Assembly (NCBI GenBank): GCA_910592205.1
Contig: CAJVPJ010000093.1
Span: 1 to 46,577 of the forward strand
Direction: 5' to 3'
From: Paraglomus occultum
Lineage: Eukaryota; Glomeromycota; Glomeromycetes; Paraglomerales; Paraglomeraceae
DNA: 46,577 bases
The notes beneath the pieces are model-generated. The model made no database searches. It had not been told where the DNA came from and worked only from the letters and a program-made list of their open reading frames with translations. Shown in pieces: positions 1-11,116 of this stretch. The first letter of the stretch is position 1, and every line of letters starts with the position of its first letter. Both the position numbers and the translations under genes were made by a program.

Positions 1-552
1 TTCCCGAGATTACCGATGCATTTGTTTTTATATCAGAACTATGTTGTAAATAATCGAATATATTTTGAATGCTATTCTAAACATCCATATTTTAATGTTA
101 AATTGCTTCTGATTTCTTTTTCTTCTTCTTCTCCTTCTCTTCTTCTTCTTCTAATGCTTCTTGCACTGCTGCGATTATTTCCTCTTTCGGTGCCTTCTAT
201 TCTGGCATCAATATTAATTAATATAATCGCTTGCTATGATATTGTCAACATTCATTTGGTTGATAAGTAATTGAACTGCTTTTTTTTTTCATCCTCCAAT
301 TCATTTTCTAATTCGTACATTTCTTCATCGGCCAGAAATACCCGTTCTTATATTGTTTTGTCATGTTACTAAATAGTAAAGATAATCCGTAAATCACGTG
401 ATCCGACTTATTTGTTATAATCTGGTTGACAGGATGAGTTACGACTTATCGCGAATTTACGTATATGTGTTGTCCGACTTATCGAAAATTTTTGTCCGAG
501 TTAAGCCAAATCCTATGTAATATGACAAAGCATCTGACAAAAAACCTTAACT
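1..552. other. no convincing gene; CT-rich stretch
   Basis: A pyrimidine-rich run at about 117-155 reads on the minus strand as a short Glu/Lys-rich peptide, and another short acidic block is readable on the minus strand around 285-335. They are in different frames with stops between them, so they could be relic exons of a charged protein or low-complexity sequence. I see no start, splice pattern or recognisable domain. Confidence 0.4.
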
Positions 553-671
553 TTAGAATCTAAGAGCCAGAGAGGAATTTGATTTTGATTCTAAAGCCTT
601 TGCCAAAGCTGTTGCTCCTGTATCTCCAATTTCATTATGCTCAAGATTCAATGATGTCAAAGAGAAATAAT
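553..671 (-). pseudogene. leucine-rich-repeat (RanGAP/RI-type) fragment
   Basis: On the minus strand this stretch encodes one 28-residue-type leucine-rich repeat: TSLNLEHNEIGDTGATALAK, followed by ALESKS and a stop codon at 553-555. The pattern L-x-L-x-x-N-x-I-G-x-x-G-x-x-x-L-A-x-A-L is that of ribonuclease-inhibitor/RanGAP-type repeats, which are abundant in NLR-like and LRR proteins of mycorrhizal fungi. Only about one repeat is preserved and no flanking repeat is readable, so this is the last exon of a decayed gene or an isolated fragment. The family assignment rests on the repeat pattern alone. Confidence 0.55.
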
Positions 672-2336
672 ATACTAAAAGAAGAAAAGGAGAATTAGGA
701 GAGAATTATTGATGATTAGGTATAATAATAACTGAATTATGTGTTAGTCACAGTTGCACCTTGATATAGTCACCTCAATATAATTGCATTTGCAATATAG
801 CCACACATTGCAATTTACTAGGCCTATTGAGTGACTAGACAAAAAGAAAATATAGTCGATAAGCTTGATAATAATTTCAATAAGCACTACCACGATTAGT
901 AGCATTCGGGTTTACAAATTGTGTTTTTCTTATTCAAACCCGAAATCTGTAATAAAACTAGGGCGGTTATGAAGGCCCATGTGCTTCGTTTTGGGGCAAG
1001 TTTGATCCGCTGTTAATATTAGTATTAGTATTTCCTATGGTTTAGTATCACAAAAGCTTAGAAATATAATATCTGTAAATATTATAGTTAACATTATGCA
1101 TGAAAAACTGAAGGAATTGCAAAAAATGTGGTGACGTATTTTGTTTTTGAAAGACAACTAGTCACCGAACAAAGTTTATAGTCCATTAGGCTATAAATAA
1201 TAAATATCTCACTTGACTGTTAGTAAAATGCGTGTCCCATCATTGTCCATTAGTAGTTAGATTCGGTTTTTGGACTGTATTTATAAAGCTTCGTGCACGG
1301 TAAAAAATTAAATCCAACGCTAATTAAATAACAGTTGTTGAATACCAAAGTTAATCCATTGAACCAGCTTTGCAAAATTGCTACGCCGTTATTTTTATCA
1401 CTTGGTGATGGCAATCATGACCTGCTATTTACACTGCACAACAACCGTATTAGGACTATTCGAAATGACAGTACTTTTTTGATATATTCATACTATACTA
1501 ATAGCACATTCAATTTTCTAGGCGTAATTACGGTAATGCCTTGAATAGGATGATGCATGTGCACAGCACGGCAACTTTATTAGCTTTGCCATTATCGTTA
1601 TAGCACGTATATAGAATGCCTTACTCCAATTACGAGCATAAATAAACGCTGTTTGTTTCGTTGTTCACAAATGTCAGTAAACTTTGTAACTTGTTAAAAC
1701 ATGACTAAAATTGCTACATCTTATACAAGGCGTTGCTGTACATATTTCATTTCTTCCAAGTGACAAAAAGCATTTATCAAATGTCTTGACTTATTTATGA
1801 AGTTTAATTCACATAATTCTCTTGCTGTTGAAGGCTCTCCAAAATTTATTATGGGCACTTTATTAGTAATACAGTGACGCTGTGAAAAGAACAGTCTGGT
1901 GGTATCAATGTTCTGCTAGATTACAAATGACTGAACAAACAGAAACACGAATACACAAGCTCGAGAAAATTATAAACTGCTGTTGTGTCTGAAATACAGT
2001 AAGTAATGTCTGCAGTACGTTATTGTGATATGTTCGCTTTGTAAATTTCCGCAATTTACATATGCTTGACCTGCGCGTTCTAACCCGTTTATACTTGTAT
2101 AATGACGTAATATATACTTCACGAATAGTTATATTTTTATGCTTACGTCTATGCAATAATACTGTAGTTTTTACTAATTGTCGTTTGATACTCGTGAAAG
2201 TTTTGTCTATGAAACTCTGTAATAAACAATCAATGTCCTCGAAACAAATTATTTACTTTCTAATAACTAAATAGTTTCCCAATTTCTCCTGTTCCATGTA
2301 TTATTGTTATGTTTCCCCAATTATATTACGTTTTAA
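672..2336. other. gene-free AT-rich stretch
   Basis: Short unrelated open frames occur on both strands (for example 1335-1544 plus and 1905-2156 minus). None shows a domain, splice pattern or compositional signal of a gene. The last part is the 3' flank of the minus-strand oxidase gene. Confidence 0.5.
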
Positions 2337-4660
2337 TTACCCAATCAATACATGAACCGCTGACGTCGCCGGCTGACCATCGCTCAAAAGGAACACGTAC
2401 TGCGGTCCGGGAGGAACCACAAACGCGTTCGGTGGCATCCATACGTTTGTTGTGTAGCTTCCGTCAGTGTTAGCAGTCACTTTATCCACAAATAATTTGA
2501 CACATCTCATCGACATTGCTTGCGAGTGAGTCTTGAACCCAGTGTGGATCAACGTTGCGGTAACAGCACCAGGTTGAGCACCACCGGCAACAGTAAACGT
2601 AACCTGATATCCGGCACCGTATTTAACGTTTATGGGCGCAGTGTTAATAGTTGAACTGTTGAAAGAGGTAATGGTCATTCGTGGCTTTGACGGATCTATA
2701 TACGGTGGCGTGAACACTTCTGCACGGTATCTACAAGTTTTCAGATGGGGTCAACCAATTAGCAAGATATCTCTTAAGTCTGTTTTGTAAATAACCACTT
2801 ATGTTTGTTATAATACATACTCTGTAATAAATTGAACGTTTGCAGGACGAGGTTCGGGATTAGGATTACTTCCAGCAACCCAGATCGTCCCATCAGGAAT
2901 CAACATTGCCACTGAATGATACATTCTTGGAATGTCAGTTGCTGCGTAACGCGTCCAGCGTTGACCTTTAGGCGCGTTCATATTATAGGCTACTGGAAAT
3001 AGTACTGGATCGGATTGAAGATAGCGAGCTCCCTCGACTGTAATAAAAAGATTAGAGGGTTAGTAAATAATTTTCCAAAGAAATAATAATAATGCATAAC
3101 CATAAAAATTCCCCCCTTTCCCCTCTGCCCTCCCGTCTCTGCCCTCTCGCTTCTCCTTCGCAATACTACTTACAATATCCTGCTATTCCAGTGGCGGCTC
3201 CATTAACAAATACCATCGTTCCATCCGGTAACGCAACCGAATCACCCATTATTCTTCCTTGACCACCAAAATCGTCCATGTCCCAAGCCGGTTCCTGTTC
3301 ACCCAGATTTAATCTTCCGCACGTATTATCTGCCGGACTGGTAGACGACTGCACGGCTTGTCCTCCACAGATGATCATTTCGGGATTGTAGTTGTTTTCA
3401 TAAGTCAATGGAAGCAAAGCGCAGGATCCGGTTAGAGGATAAGACCGCGGAACCCCGGGAATATCGGGAAGAGCTTTGATGACTTGGTTTTGATTGATAT
3501 CATATACGACTGACTTTGTGTTTGCAAAGATGAAGAGATAGCCTTGATAGTAACCGTCAGGGATGACAGTCACACAAGGGTAGAGGTTGTATGGAAGCCT
3601 GATGAAAGAGAATGGGTGAGCTATGTGAGCGAAAAAAAAAGGTTTAATAGTCATTTTCATAAACGTGGTTTAGATAACTTACGTGTCAACCAAGAACTGA
3701 ATCGGGAATGCACTACTCGTTCCGCTATTAGAATAGATCTCGTATGTTGGATTATTCTTTGCTGCACTATTTGCTCCTGTTGGTACCTTTGATCCTCCAA
3801 TATCAAGGGTTCTTCCGTCTGGAAGACTGAATGTGAATAATTAAAGTTTAGGATATTGTAATGGCATGAGCCATTCCTTTTCCCTCGCATTCCCTCAACC
3901 CCTCTTCCACTTTCCCCCTTCCACTTTTTCCTTCCCCTTTCCCTTCCCCCTTCCACTTTCCCCTTTCTCCTTCCCCTTCATTGTACTTACGTAAGCATAG
4001 CGTTGTACCACCTGAAGCTACTTAATGGTTGCGGTAACTCTGTCCATGTACAAGTATCATCCTGACAAGGTTGAAAAAGCCTGATTCCGGTAAACCCGGT
4101 TTGAGCATTTATGCCGTTCTGTAAAACTGCATCGCTGCCCCCGTTGCTCATGAACGTGCCGTTCCCGAGAAAAGCTCCCGCTGAACAAAAGGTGTTGGTC
4201 GTCAATCGCAAAACACGAAACGTGTTGGTGTCTAGATGATATTCGCATGACCATCCTGTTGAACCGTCTGGCAAGGTTGCATTTGGACTTGATTCAGCTA
4301 GAAACGGTGGAAAAGATTAAATTATTTTGAGAGCAAAAAATTGGGGTGATCTATTTAATTACGTAACACGTGATCGAATTAGACATTTACCTTTATCAAT
4401 GATCAATACTCGATTGGGAGCTATTAAAACGGCGTGCATCGCGGTGACGCCTGTGCTGTAATATATGAAGACGAGGTTAGTAACATTCATGATCAAAGGT
4501 GGTTGCGAACTTTTTGCGAGGATATAAGATCATATTTTGTTTTGTCCAAAGAAAATACGTACTTTCCGACTACCTTCCATGAACCTTGTGCCGAGACAAA
4601 AGTTGTAATTAAAAACAGCACAGCGGCTGCTACAATTAAAGTCATATTTATAATCTTCAT
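2337..4660 (-). CDS. secreted copper-radical oxidase (glyoxal oxidase type), 549 aa, 7 exons
   Basis: Exons by my assembly, minus strand: 4660-4563, 4455-4391, 4297-3991, 3826-3683, 3598-3174, 3037-2821, 2730-2337. All introns are GT-AG and every phase closes (1650 nt with stop). Residues 1-24 form a signal peptide, followed by GSWKVVGNTGVTAMHAVLI, the glyoxal-oxidase N-terminus. Candidate copper/radical ligands by alignment to the fungal GLOX family are Cys72 (GWSCEYHL), Tyr152 (RWYN), Tyr386-His387 (RMYHS) and His487 (KTHS). The C-terminal domain from about residue 419 is the DUF1929/galactose-oxidase-like Ig fold. The family oxidises aldehydes such as glyoxal and methylglyoxal with O2, giving H2O2 outside the cell. 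Length matches fungal GLOX (about 550). The 5' end and upstream region are duplicated at 11117-13531. Substrate cannot be told from sequence. Confidence 0.93.
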
Positions 4661-7600
4661 AACTGAAAAATTGATAATTGAAATATTTTCTAGAGTCGAG
4701 ACGTGTAATTTAGAGCCTGCACACTTATTGTCTAGAGGACGGAAAGCAATATTGCAGTGTGACTCGACATCCAGCTAGCGTCAGTTTATCGAGTATTTAT
4801 CGTCTTACGACGCCTGCATATCATTTGATGAAAACAAGTCACTCATTTTCTACAATCAATCCGAATTTAAAAAAAGTCATAATAAGTCTAAGTTTAGTAA
4901 CGGATAATAAAATGCCCTGGCAATTGTGTCACGTAGCGATCGCAATTGTATAGACAAATAAAAGATGCTGTTCCGGCTAAACCCAATGTCAAGGAGCTTG
5001 TCACACGAATTTGTTTCATGAGTTACTGTAGCACTGTGCAAAATCAATGAATGGACTCGTTTCGCCACTTGCCAAATTCGTAATTATGATTTAGGTTTTA
5101 ATATATGGGAAAATGTTGTTGTATTTATACTGTAACTTTCAATTAAAGCCTATTTTAAGAATACTCATTTCTCACAAAAAAGTATTTTACGTAATTCTCA
5201 CGCGGATTGGGTTTTTAATCATCAATTACTGAGCAAATGATAATACTAAGAGTCATATTAATATCAGAACCCTTTTCTTTTAAACTAGAATAAAGGTTAC
5301 ATTGTTCGGCTATAAATAGAACAAAAGTCGCTGTCTCCTTAAGTGATACAGACTATGCAATTCATTATTTTATCGAGCTGATGGTCATATTCACGCACAG
5401 TGTCAATTAATCGCTACTGTGTAAACTTTAATTAGGGCGATTGTGCGTTCTCTCAGGAGAAGAACAAAGTTTTAGCGTTGCAGAGTTGCAATGGAATACA
5501 ATGGTATGTGATCATTATAATTCCCAAAAAAGAGGAATTATCATATGTAATAGTCACATAAAATGCGTATTATCCATGAGAGTCACACATACACCGCAGC
5601 TCTAATGTTTACGTTGCTTTTCGGATACAAAGCATGAGTTTTTTTCTTCGCATCACTATTTTTACTATAGGTAAGTTGTTACACTCCACTCCACTCTAAT
5701 ACAAGAATTGATCAAGTAACAAGGTTAATTTTAGATACAAACGTTTGATAAAAAAAAGCCAAGATTACACCATCTTTTTGGGAGGGACGTACAAACGGCT
5801 TCTTTCAGGATAATTTAATCTTGTGTTTGCGTATAAATCGCCATGTTTTTCCTCTTTGTAATCGCATTCCATTTCTCGTCTTATCGGATCAACGGTTCCG
5901 CGTTTTTAAATTTCTGACTTGTATTAATATATCGGTATTACGTCAATTTGCGTTTTTCTTGGCAAAAATACTAAATTGGGGATGATTTAATCTTCACGGT
6001 CACTACTCTCTCCCCTGCATTTTTTTCCGGACAGTATTTATCCGTATAATGTTCACGTTGCCAAATTTGGAACATACAATTTAAATTATGTAAAATTTTG
6101 TGTAACTTGAATCACAACCGTCAAATACGGCCTCTATTTTCAAACACGTTATTATGGCCCAAACGGGATTTGATAGTTCCAGCCCATGGAGTGGGCCTAA
6201 CCACGTCTAGTTGACATGCATGCCACTCCTTCATTTATCGTTATCTACTAAGCCATATTTACTCGACGATTGCAGATGACAGCTCAGACGCCGCAGAAGC
6301 TTATCAGAAAAAAAAAGCTTTAACCTTGTTATGGGATTGTAATCGCCAAATGATAATTGTCCTGCGTTACAGCTAATGAATACAGCCACTAGTTCTATAG
6401 ATCGACCGCTATCAACAATCAATGTTTAAAATATCAATACGTTAATACTACAACATTGCATTGCACCACACAACATCAACCAATACTAGTTGCGTATCTG
6501 TCCTTTTTCTTTTTTTTTTTGTATGAGTAGTAAATAAATAGATGACTATAGTCATCATACTGCGAACTGTTGGATGTCCATTTATTTATTTATTTGCAAT
6601 CTTTTTTGGGGCCCGAACATTAAAACACACTAATGCAATGCCTATATATAGTAATCGAGAGTTTATCATTCCATTTCACAGTGTGTGGAACAACCCCTCT
6701 CGCCTCTCAGCATAATCTGTGCATGCGGACGTTACTCAAGGAACCGTATCGGTCACATGTAATACAGAAAAGGAGTAACAAGGATACCACACACAACGTA
6801 TGCTGGTAAATGAAACGCAAAGGAAAATACTGCTTCCCCCCCCTTTCCCTATCAGATATAATAATGATATTATGCAGATATTTTTAGAATCAATAACGTG
6901 AGGCTAAAAATGGTTGTACCTAGATTATCACTTTCGGATTAGAATGTTCCCCTCGATAATGATAAGACAAACTCACGTTAATGCTAAAATAAAAATTTGT
7001 AGAACGTTTACTTGCATAAATATTATCATCAACTACAACAGAACCACAATGTCTGGATAAAGTTATTGGGTTCTATTATTATGGGATTTGTTACTGGTTA
7101 ACGTAGCGATAACGCACATGCTAACATACCAAATAAAAAGCAAGATTATTGTTTACTCATGTACAAGAACTTTTTTTGAGCCGAGGTAATTAATTTATCA
7201 AATGTAAAACTAACTTTGAGCTACCTCTAAACTTTGTACAGTCAGCTGTTAGTCATCAATTTGCCGACATTACAACTTCTCATATGCATAAAAAAATCTC
7301 ATCGGTCATCTTATTATTACGATTAATAATGTCGACCGTTTTTTTTTTGACAATATGAATGAAATTTAAGCCTTATCATCAACTCTAATTATTCGCCTTC
7401 CATTATCCTCATAATCATCTCCTTTTCCCTTTTTTGCAACACAAAAAATGATGAATAATCACATAAATGATAGAGATCTGCGCCAAACGTAATTTCACAT
7501 TGCACAACAGAAGCCATTAATAGAAATTGTCGAAACACCTACAAGATCGATTAATCGTATTGTCTCGCTTCCGCCCATAGTATACTATGCCCCCCCCATC

Positions 7601-8045
7601 CATCGATCGCAGTTTCGGCAAACAAACTGCGAAACCGTTCGATGTTTTTGTCTCTTGCATACGCTATGTAAAAAATACCTTTCACATGGTATGACGCAAG
7701 TAGGACATATTTGTCAATAATGTGGAATAAGCGAATAGGGAAAAAAAAGTCATGTTCTCCCGACTACACAACATTTTCTTTTTGCAATCAAGCCAGGATA
7801 CTGTCTGTTTAACATGTAACCGGACAGTCTTTGGGATAATCACATCTCCTTACAAACTTTGTATGTGCGATTGTTGTATGTCCTATGTCGTATGTTCCTA
7901 TGTACGATGCTTTTGTTTGTGTTTGTTTGTTTTAACATTTACTGGGTTTCTGGTTTTGGGAAAATGTGCAATGTACATACTGTTAGTAGTGGCACGAAAG
8001 CTTTGTGTAATTAATAATTTCCCAGGCGATTTTGCTTATAGAAAC
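4391..8045. repeat. segmental duplication, copy A
   Basis: From the second exon of the oxidase gene rightwards, about 2.2 kb (to about 6576) is nearly the same as 11117-13395. A further 138 bp (7906-8043) matches 13392-13530. Copy A contains the real first two exons and the promoter of the oxidase gene. Relative to copy B it lacks about 35 bp near 4812 and carries 1333 extra bp at 6577-7909. The upstream DNA of a minus-strand gene lies at higher coordinates, so this copied segment includes the whole proximal promoter. A short minus-strand frame at 6231-6422 exists in both copies (12920-13156 in B) but is unlike anything I recognise. Confidence 0.9.
6577..7909. other. 1333-bp segment present only in duplication copy A
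   Basis: The sequence GATG occurs at 6573-6576 and again at 7906-7909. In copy B the two flanks are joined through a single GATG. The segment has no obvious terminal inverted repeats, no transposase and no gene; it is AT-rich with several homopolymer runs. It is either an insertion with a 4-bp target duplication in copy A, or DNA lost from copy B by microhomology-mediated deletion. I favour deletion because no element ends are visible. Confidence 0.7.
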
Positions 8046-8063
8046 TAGAACAAAGTTTATGTG

Positions 8064-8076
8064 GGGGCTTCGCCCC
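8064..8076. other. GC hairpin GGGGC-TTC-GCCCC
   Basis: A perfect 5-bp GC stem with a 3-base loop lies just right of the end of duplication copy A. Related G-runs (TATGTGGGGG) recur near 8212. It stands out in AT-rich DNA; a role as part of a transcript 3' region is possible but not shown. Confidence 0.35.
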
Positions 8077-8949
8077 TTGTGTGCTTTTGTTGTCAATTTT
8101 ATAACAAAATATAAGTTTATTGTTTATTGATTTATTTTATATAGTATACTACCATTTAGTCAGGGAAAAAAAATAACATTTAACATATAGAAAGTAGTTA
8201 CAACTCTTTATGTGGGGGTAAATTTAATTTTGCTGATGCTAAGTCTGTAATTTTGTTTGAAGTATTCGAACGTAATTGTCTATTTGGGGGCTTCACTTTT
8301 TTTTTCTTGCTTGATGGATTTTGGTAAATCGCAATCACTCTCAATTGTAGCCGCAGAATCAGTGTCTTGGCTGTTTAAAGGTTTAGAAGAGGAAGGCGTT
8401 GGATTTGTGATATTCGTTTGCGGGAGAGTTGGTGGTTTTCAAGTTGTCAAAGAGTGATTTGTACATGAGTGTTCTTTTTTCCGATAAGGGGTTGGGGTCG
8501 AGTGGTCACGAGATATTTGGTTGGTTGGAGTAATGTGAGGAGACGTGTCGAGGGAAAGAAAGTCAAAGTTGTGAAGCTCTAAGTAGAGCTTGTTGTTATA
8601 TACGTCTAATTCGCCAACAGTAGATACTTTCGAGCCAATTTTTGCTTTCTTTATTCTTATCATGTAGATTTTTTTTATCGGAATTATGACGGATTTGTAT
8701 ATCAAATTCAGCAAGTTGTATTGTAGGACCAGCACCCGGAGACATATTGTACTACAAATGTGTCATGTTATTACGAACTTGTGCCGGAGATTTTATAGTA
8801 CCAATCGCTCGTAGCCAACTTCATGCATGAGGAAAGTTTGTTGAAACCTTTTGAGAGACATGGCATTTGAACGGTTTGATCTGCAAAAAGTGTGGTAAGT
8901 AATAATTAATGGTATTACTGGTTCAATCAAGGTTTATGTGCTTAATTTA

Positions 8950-8975
8950 CAGTGTATTAAGAAAAAAATAGTGGT
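8950..8975 (+). repeat. left terminal inverted repeat of Tc1 element
   Basis: 26 bp beginning CAGTGTATTAAG, flanked outside by TA at 8948-8949. It pairs with the reverse complement of 10200-10225 with two mismatches. Confidence 0.9.
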
Positions 8976-9061
8976 GACGAAAATTGTATATCTCAATGAT
9001 AAATTAAACAAATTTAGGTTTATTTGAAAACTTATTAGATACTTTATTTAATAGTAAAATT

Positions 9062-10043
9062 TTAGTATAAAATTCTATTGCCATCATGCAACAAAATAGC
9101 TTTGCATCTGCTTTGCATGGAGGAGACTAAATTATTAACTATCTCCTGAGGAATTGCATCCCATTCCTCAATCATAAATCTCATTAACTTATCTGTATTT
9201 TGTGGCATTCGCTTTTCGACATTATTCTTCATAATTTGCCACATATTTTTAATTGGGTTGAGGTCCGGACTGTTGGATGGCCAGTCAATTACATGGATTG
9301 AATTTTTAGCGAGAAATTCCTTGGCAACACGTGACGTGTGCTTTGGATCATTGTCCTGTTGCAAACGCCAACTCCTCGGATACATTCTTTGGGCAGCAGG
9401 TAAAAGTTGGGTTTGCAATATTCTCACATAAAAGGGACCATCCATTATATTTGTGAAACAGAACAAGGGAGTTTTTCCCATTCGAGAAATGCCTCCCCAC
9501 GCCATTACCTTCTGGCGAGATTTGGGTAATTTTCGAATGGGTCTGTCACCAGTTTTGTGCCATCGACGGACCTTGTTTCGGAAGAGGTCGAAGGCTGTCT
9601 CATCCGTAAATAATGTTCTGTTCCAATTGTCATTTGCATGCGTCTGTGCCCAAGCCTTTCTCATCTCAATATGCCGTTCGGTGAACATCGGCGTTGCTAA
9701 AGGCACAGAGCTTTTATAACCTTTTTTTTTTTTCATGTATCCCCACACAGTAACATGCGAAATTGGCATATTCTGTGTATTTTCTACTTTTGTAGCAAGT
9801 TGGCGGGTCGATAAAACATTATTACGGCGTATATTCTGTCCGATAACGCGAGCGACAATTTGTGTAACCTTGGGTTTACGTCCGTTTCCTCGCTTGTGCT
9901 CAACGGTACCTGTTTCTCTTAGTTTTTTGAGATTATTCTCAACAGTACGAAGGTAAATTTTTGTTATTTTGTGTATTTTTTTGGCTGACTTGGCAGTAAT
10001 GTTTAATCGTTTGTCTTTGGGCTTCGAGCTTCGCGTTAACCAT
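9062..10043 (-). pseudogene. Tc1-type transposase, N-terminal frameshift, catalytic Glu replaced by Lys
   Basis: The frame is open for about 320 codons to the stop at 9062-9064. N-terminal helix-turn-helix sequence (KIYLRTVENNLKKLRETG) is followed by the linker KRGNGRKPK, and then the DDE domain: TLFTDETAF (first Asp) and QQDNDPKHTS (second Asp). The third acidic position, normally Glu in NPIENLW, reads NPIKNMW here (AAA codon, one G-to-A change). The only upstream ATG (10043) is in another frame, so the start is separated by a frameshift near 10025. The enzyme would cut and paste the element at TA sites. With Lys at the third metal-binding position and a broken start it should be inactive. 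Confidence 0.85.
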
Positions 10044-10199
10044 CTTTACGAAAGTATAAACAAAAAAAAGAGTGTGTAACAAAAAGTTGTGTTTATGAAA
10101 ACATATTAACTGGATATGGAATTGATCGTATTTGTAGTACAATTATTATTAACAGCGCGTATTTCTTTATGTATTACAAAAAAACCAAATTTTTTATTG

Positions 10200-10225
10200 A
10201 CCACCATTTTTTTCTTAACACACTG
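10200..10225 (-). repeat. right terminal inverted repeat of Tc1 element
   Basis: Reverse complement begins CAGTGTGTTAAG; the outer TA is at 10226-10227. A short plus-strand reading frame across this region is only the complement of the interrupted gene. Confidence 0.9.
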
Positions 10226-10503
10226 TATACGTACTGTAATGATATTATTTTCCAACTTTGTAATAGCTCCGGCCAATTCAACAACATCATCAGCCACAAA
10301 AGGCAATGTTGCGGACCAATCGGAATTGTTTTTAGGTACATAAACTTCAAAATCGGTGGCAATAGGTTCGTCAGCAAATTAAGAAATATTTCTTTAGCTT
10401 TAAGTATTTGATGTTCGGGCCGATTATTTACTTGGACTTCAATGACATGCACAGCCGTTGAGTCGAAATGAACTAACATTTTTTTGCTGGTGAATAGAGT
10501 CAA

Positions 10504-11116
10504 AATATTGGGTGTTTTTTTAAAGATAATGTAATGTACGATTTATGTCTACTGTTTGAGAGTTTGGTAGAATGTGTTTGCGGTGAGGGTTGCTTTTATA
10601 GTATTTGGTAAATGGTGTAATTTTGCTGCTTTTTACACAAATTTGTTGCTACGTATGTATTTGTGATGTAACGGTGTGGCAATAACATTCGCGCCGATTT
10701 ATTAAGCTTTAATTTAGATAGCTGCTAAACGCTTTTTTAATTATGAAATTACGTAAATTACATTATGCTTTACATTAGACACGACACTAACATTGCCTGC
10801 TCGCCAGGCTACTTGGGCGTTGCTCCGCTCTTTATTAAACGAATACGGTAATATTTACTTCGTTCTGCTATTACATGAGTAATTGGTATGAATTAATTTT
10901 TATAATTAAAACGCATTTATTTGAGTATAAGACTACGTTGAATAAATATCGAAATAACATCGTATCTTAAACCAATTGCTTTGTCATAAAATACCAAAAA
11001 AAAACATTCATTAATATTGAATAGAAAGATATGTATATAATTATTTTGTTTACAAAATACGAAAACGAAGCTATCTATTAATACTGAATAAGAAAGCTAT
11101 GTTATACATTCTAAAC
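10504..11116. other. gene-free spacer before duplication copy B
   Basis: AT-rich DNA upstream of the broken gene. The abrupt start of homology to 4399 onward is at about 11117. No gene or repeat boundary element is visible at the junction. Confidence 0.5.

Larger units (their letters stand above)
8950..10225 (-). mobile_element. Tc1/mariner-type DNA transposon, 1276 bp, structurally complete
   Basis: Terminal inverted repeats of 26 bp (8950-8975 and 10200-10225; 24 of 26 identical, beginning CAGTGT) are flanked on both sides by TA (8948-8949 and 10226-10227), the target-site signature of the Tc1/mariner superfamily. One transposase gene fills the interior on the minus strand. The element inserted into an intron of the broken gene at 8280-10479, right after its donor site. 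Structure is complete, but the transposase carries lesions, so the copy is probably not autonomous. Confidence 0.92.
8280..10479 (-). pseudogene. unrecognised broken gene, split by the Tc1 element
   Basis: Reading minus from an ATG at 10479: MLVHFDSTAVHVIEVQ and so on, then a one-base frameshift near 10355, then a coherent stretch (FVADDVVELAGAITKLENN) ending at a GTACGT donor. The Tc1 element sits in that intron. Coding resumes left of the element after a TTTTTGCAG acceptor near 8880, with further frame breaks, through a segment starting MSPGAGPTIQLAEFDIQIRH (about 8740), another shift near 8670, an in-frame stop near 8440, and a Ser/Pro/Lys-rich tail ending at 8280-8282. The tail looks low-complexity and nucleophilic or acidic. 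I do not recognise the family. Several independent lesions make it a pseudogene, and it occupies the spacer between the two duplication copies. Confidence 0.6.

Noticed and set aside
4434-4778. Plus-strand frame over the oxidase first exons, also present at 11118-11421
   Set aside because: Conserved between the duplicates only because the DNA is duplicated; it is antisense to exons that assemble perfectly on the minus strand.
7752-8048. 98-codon Cys-rich plus-strand frame
   Set aside because: It crosses the GATG junction of the indel and is not kept in copy B; no conserved coding signal.
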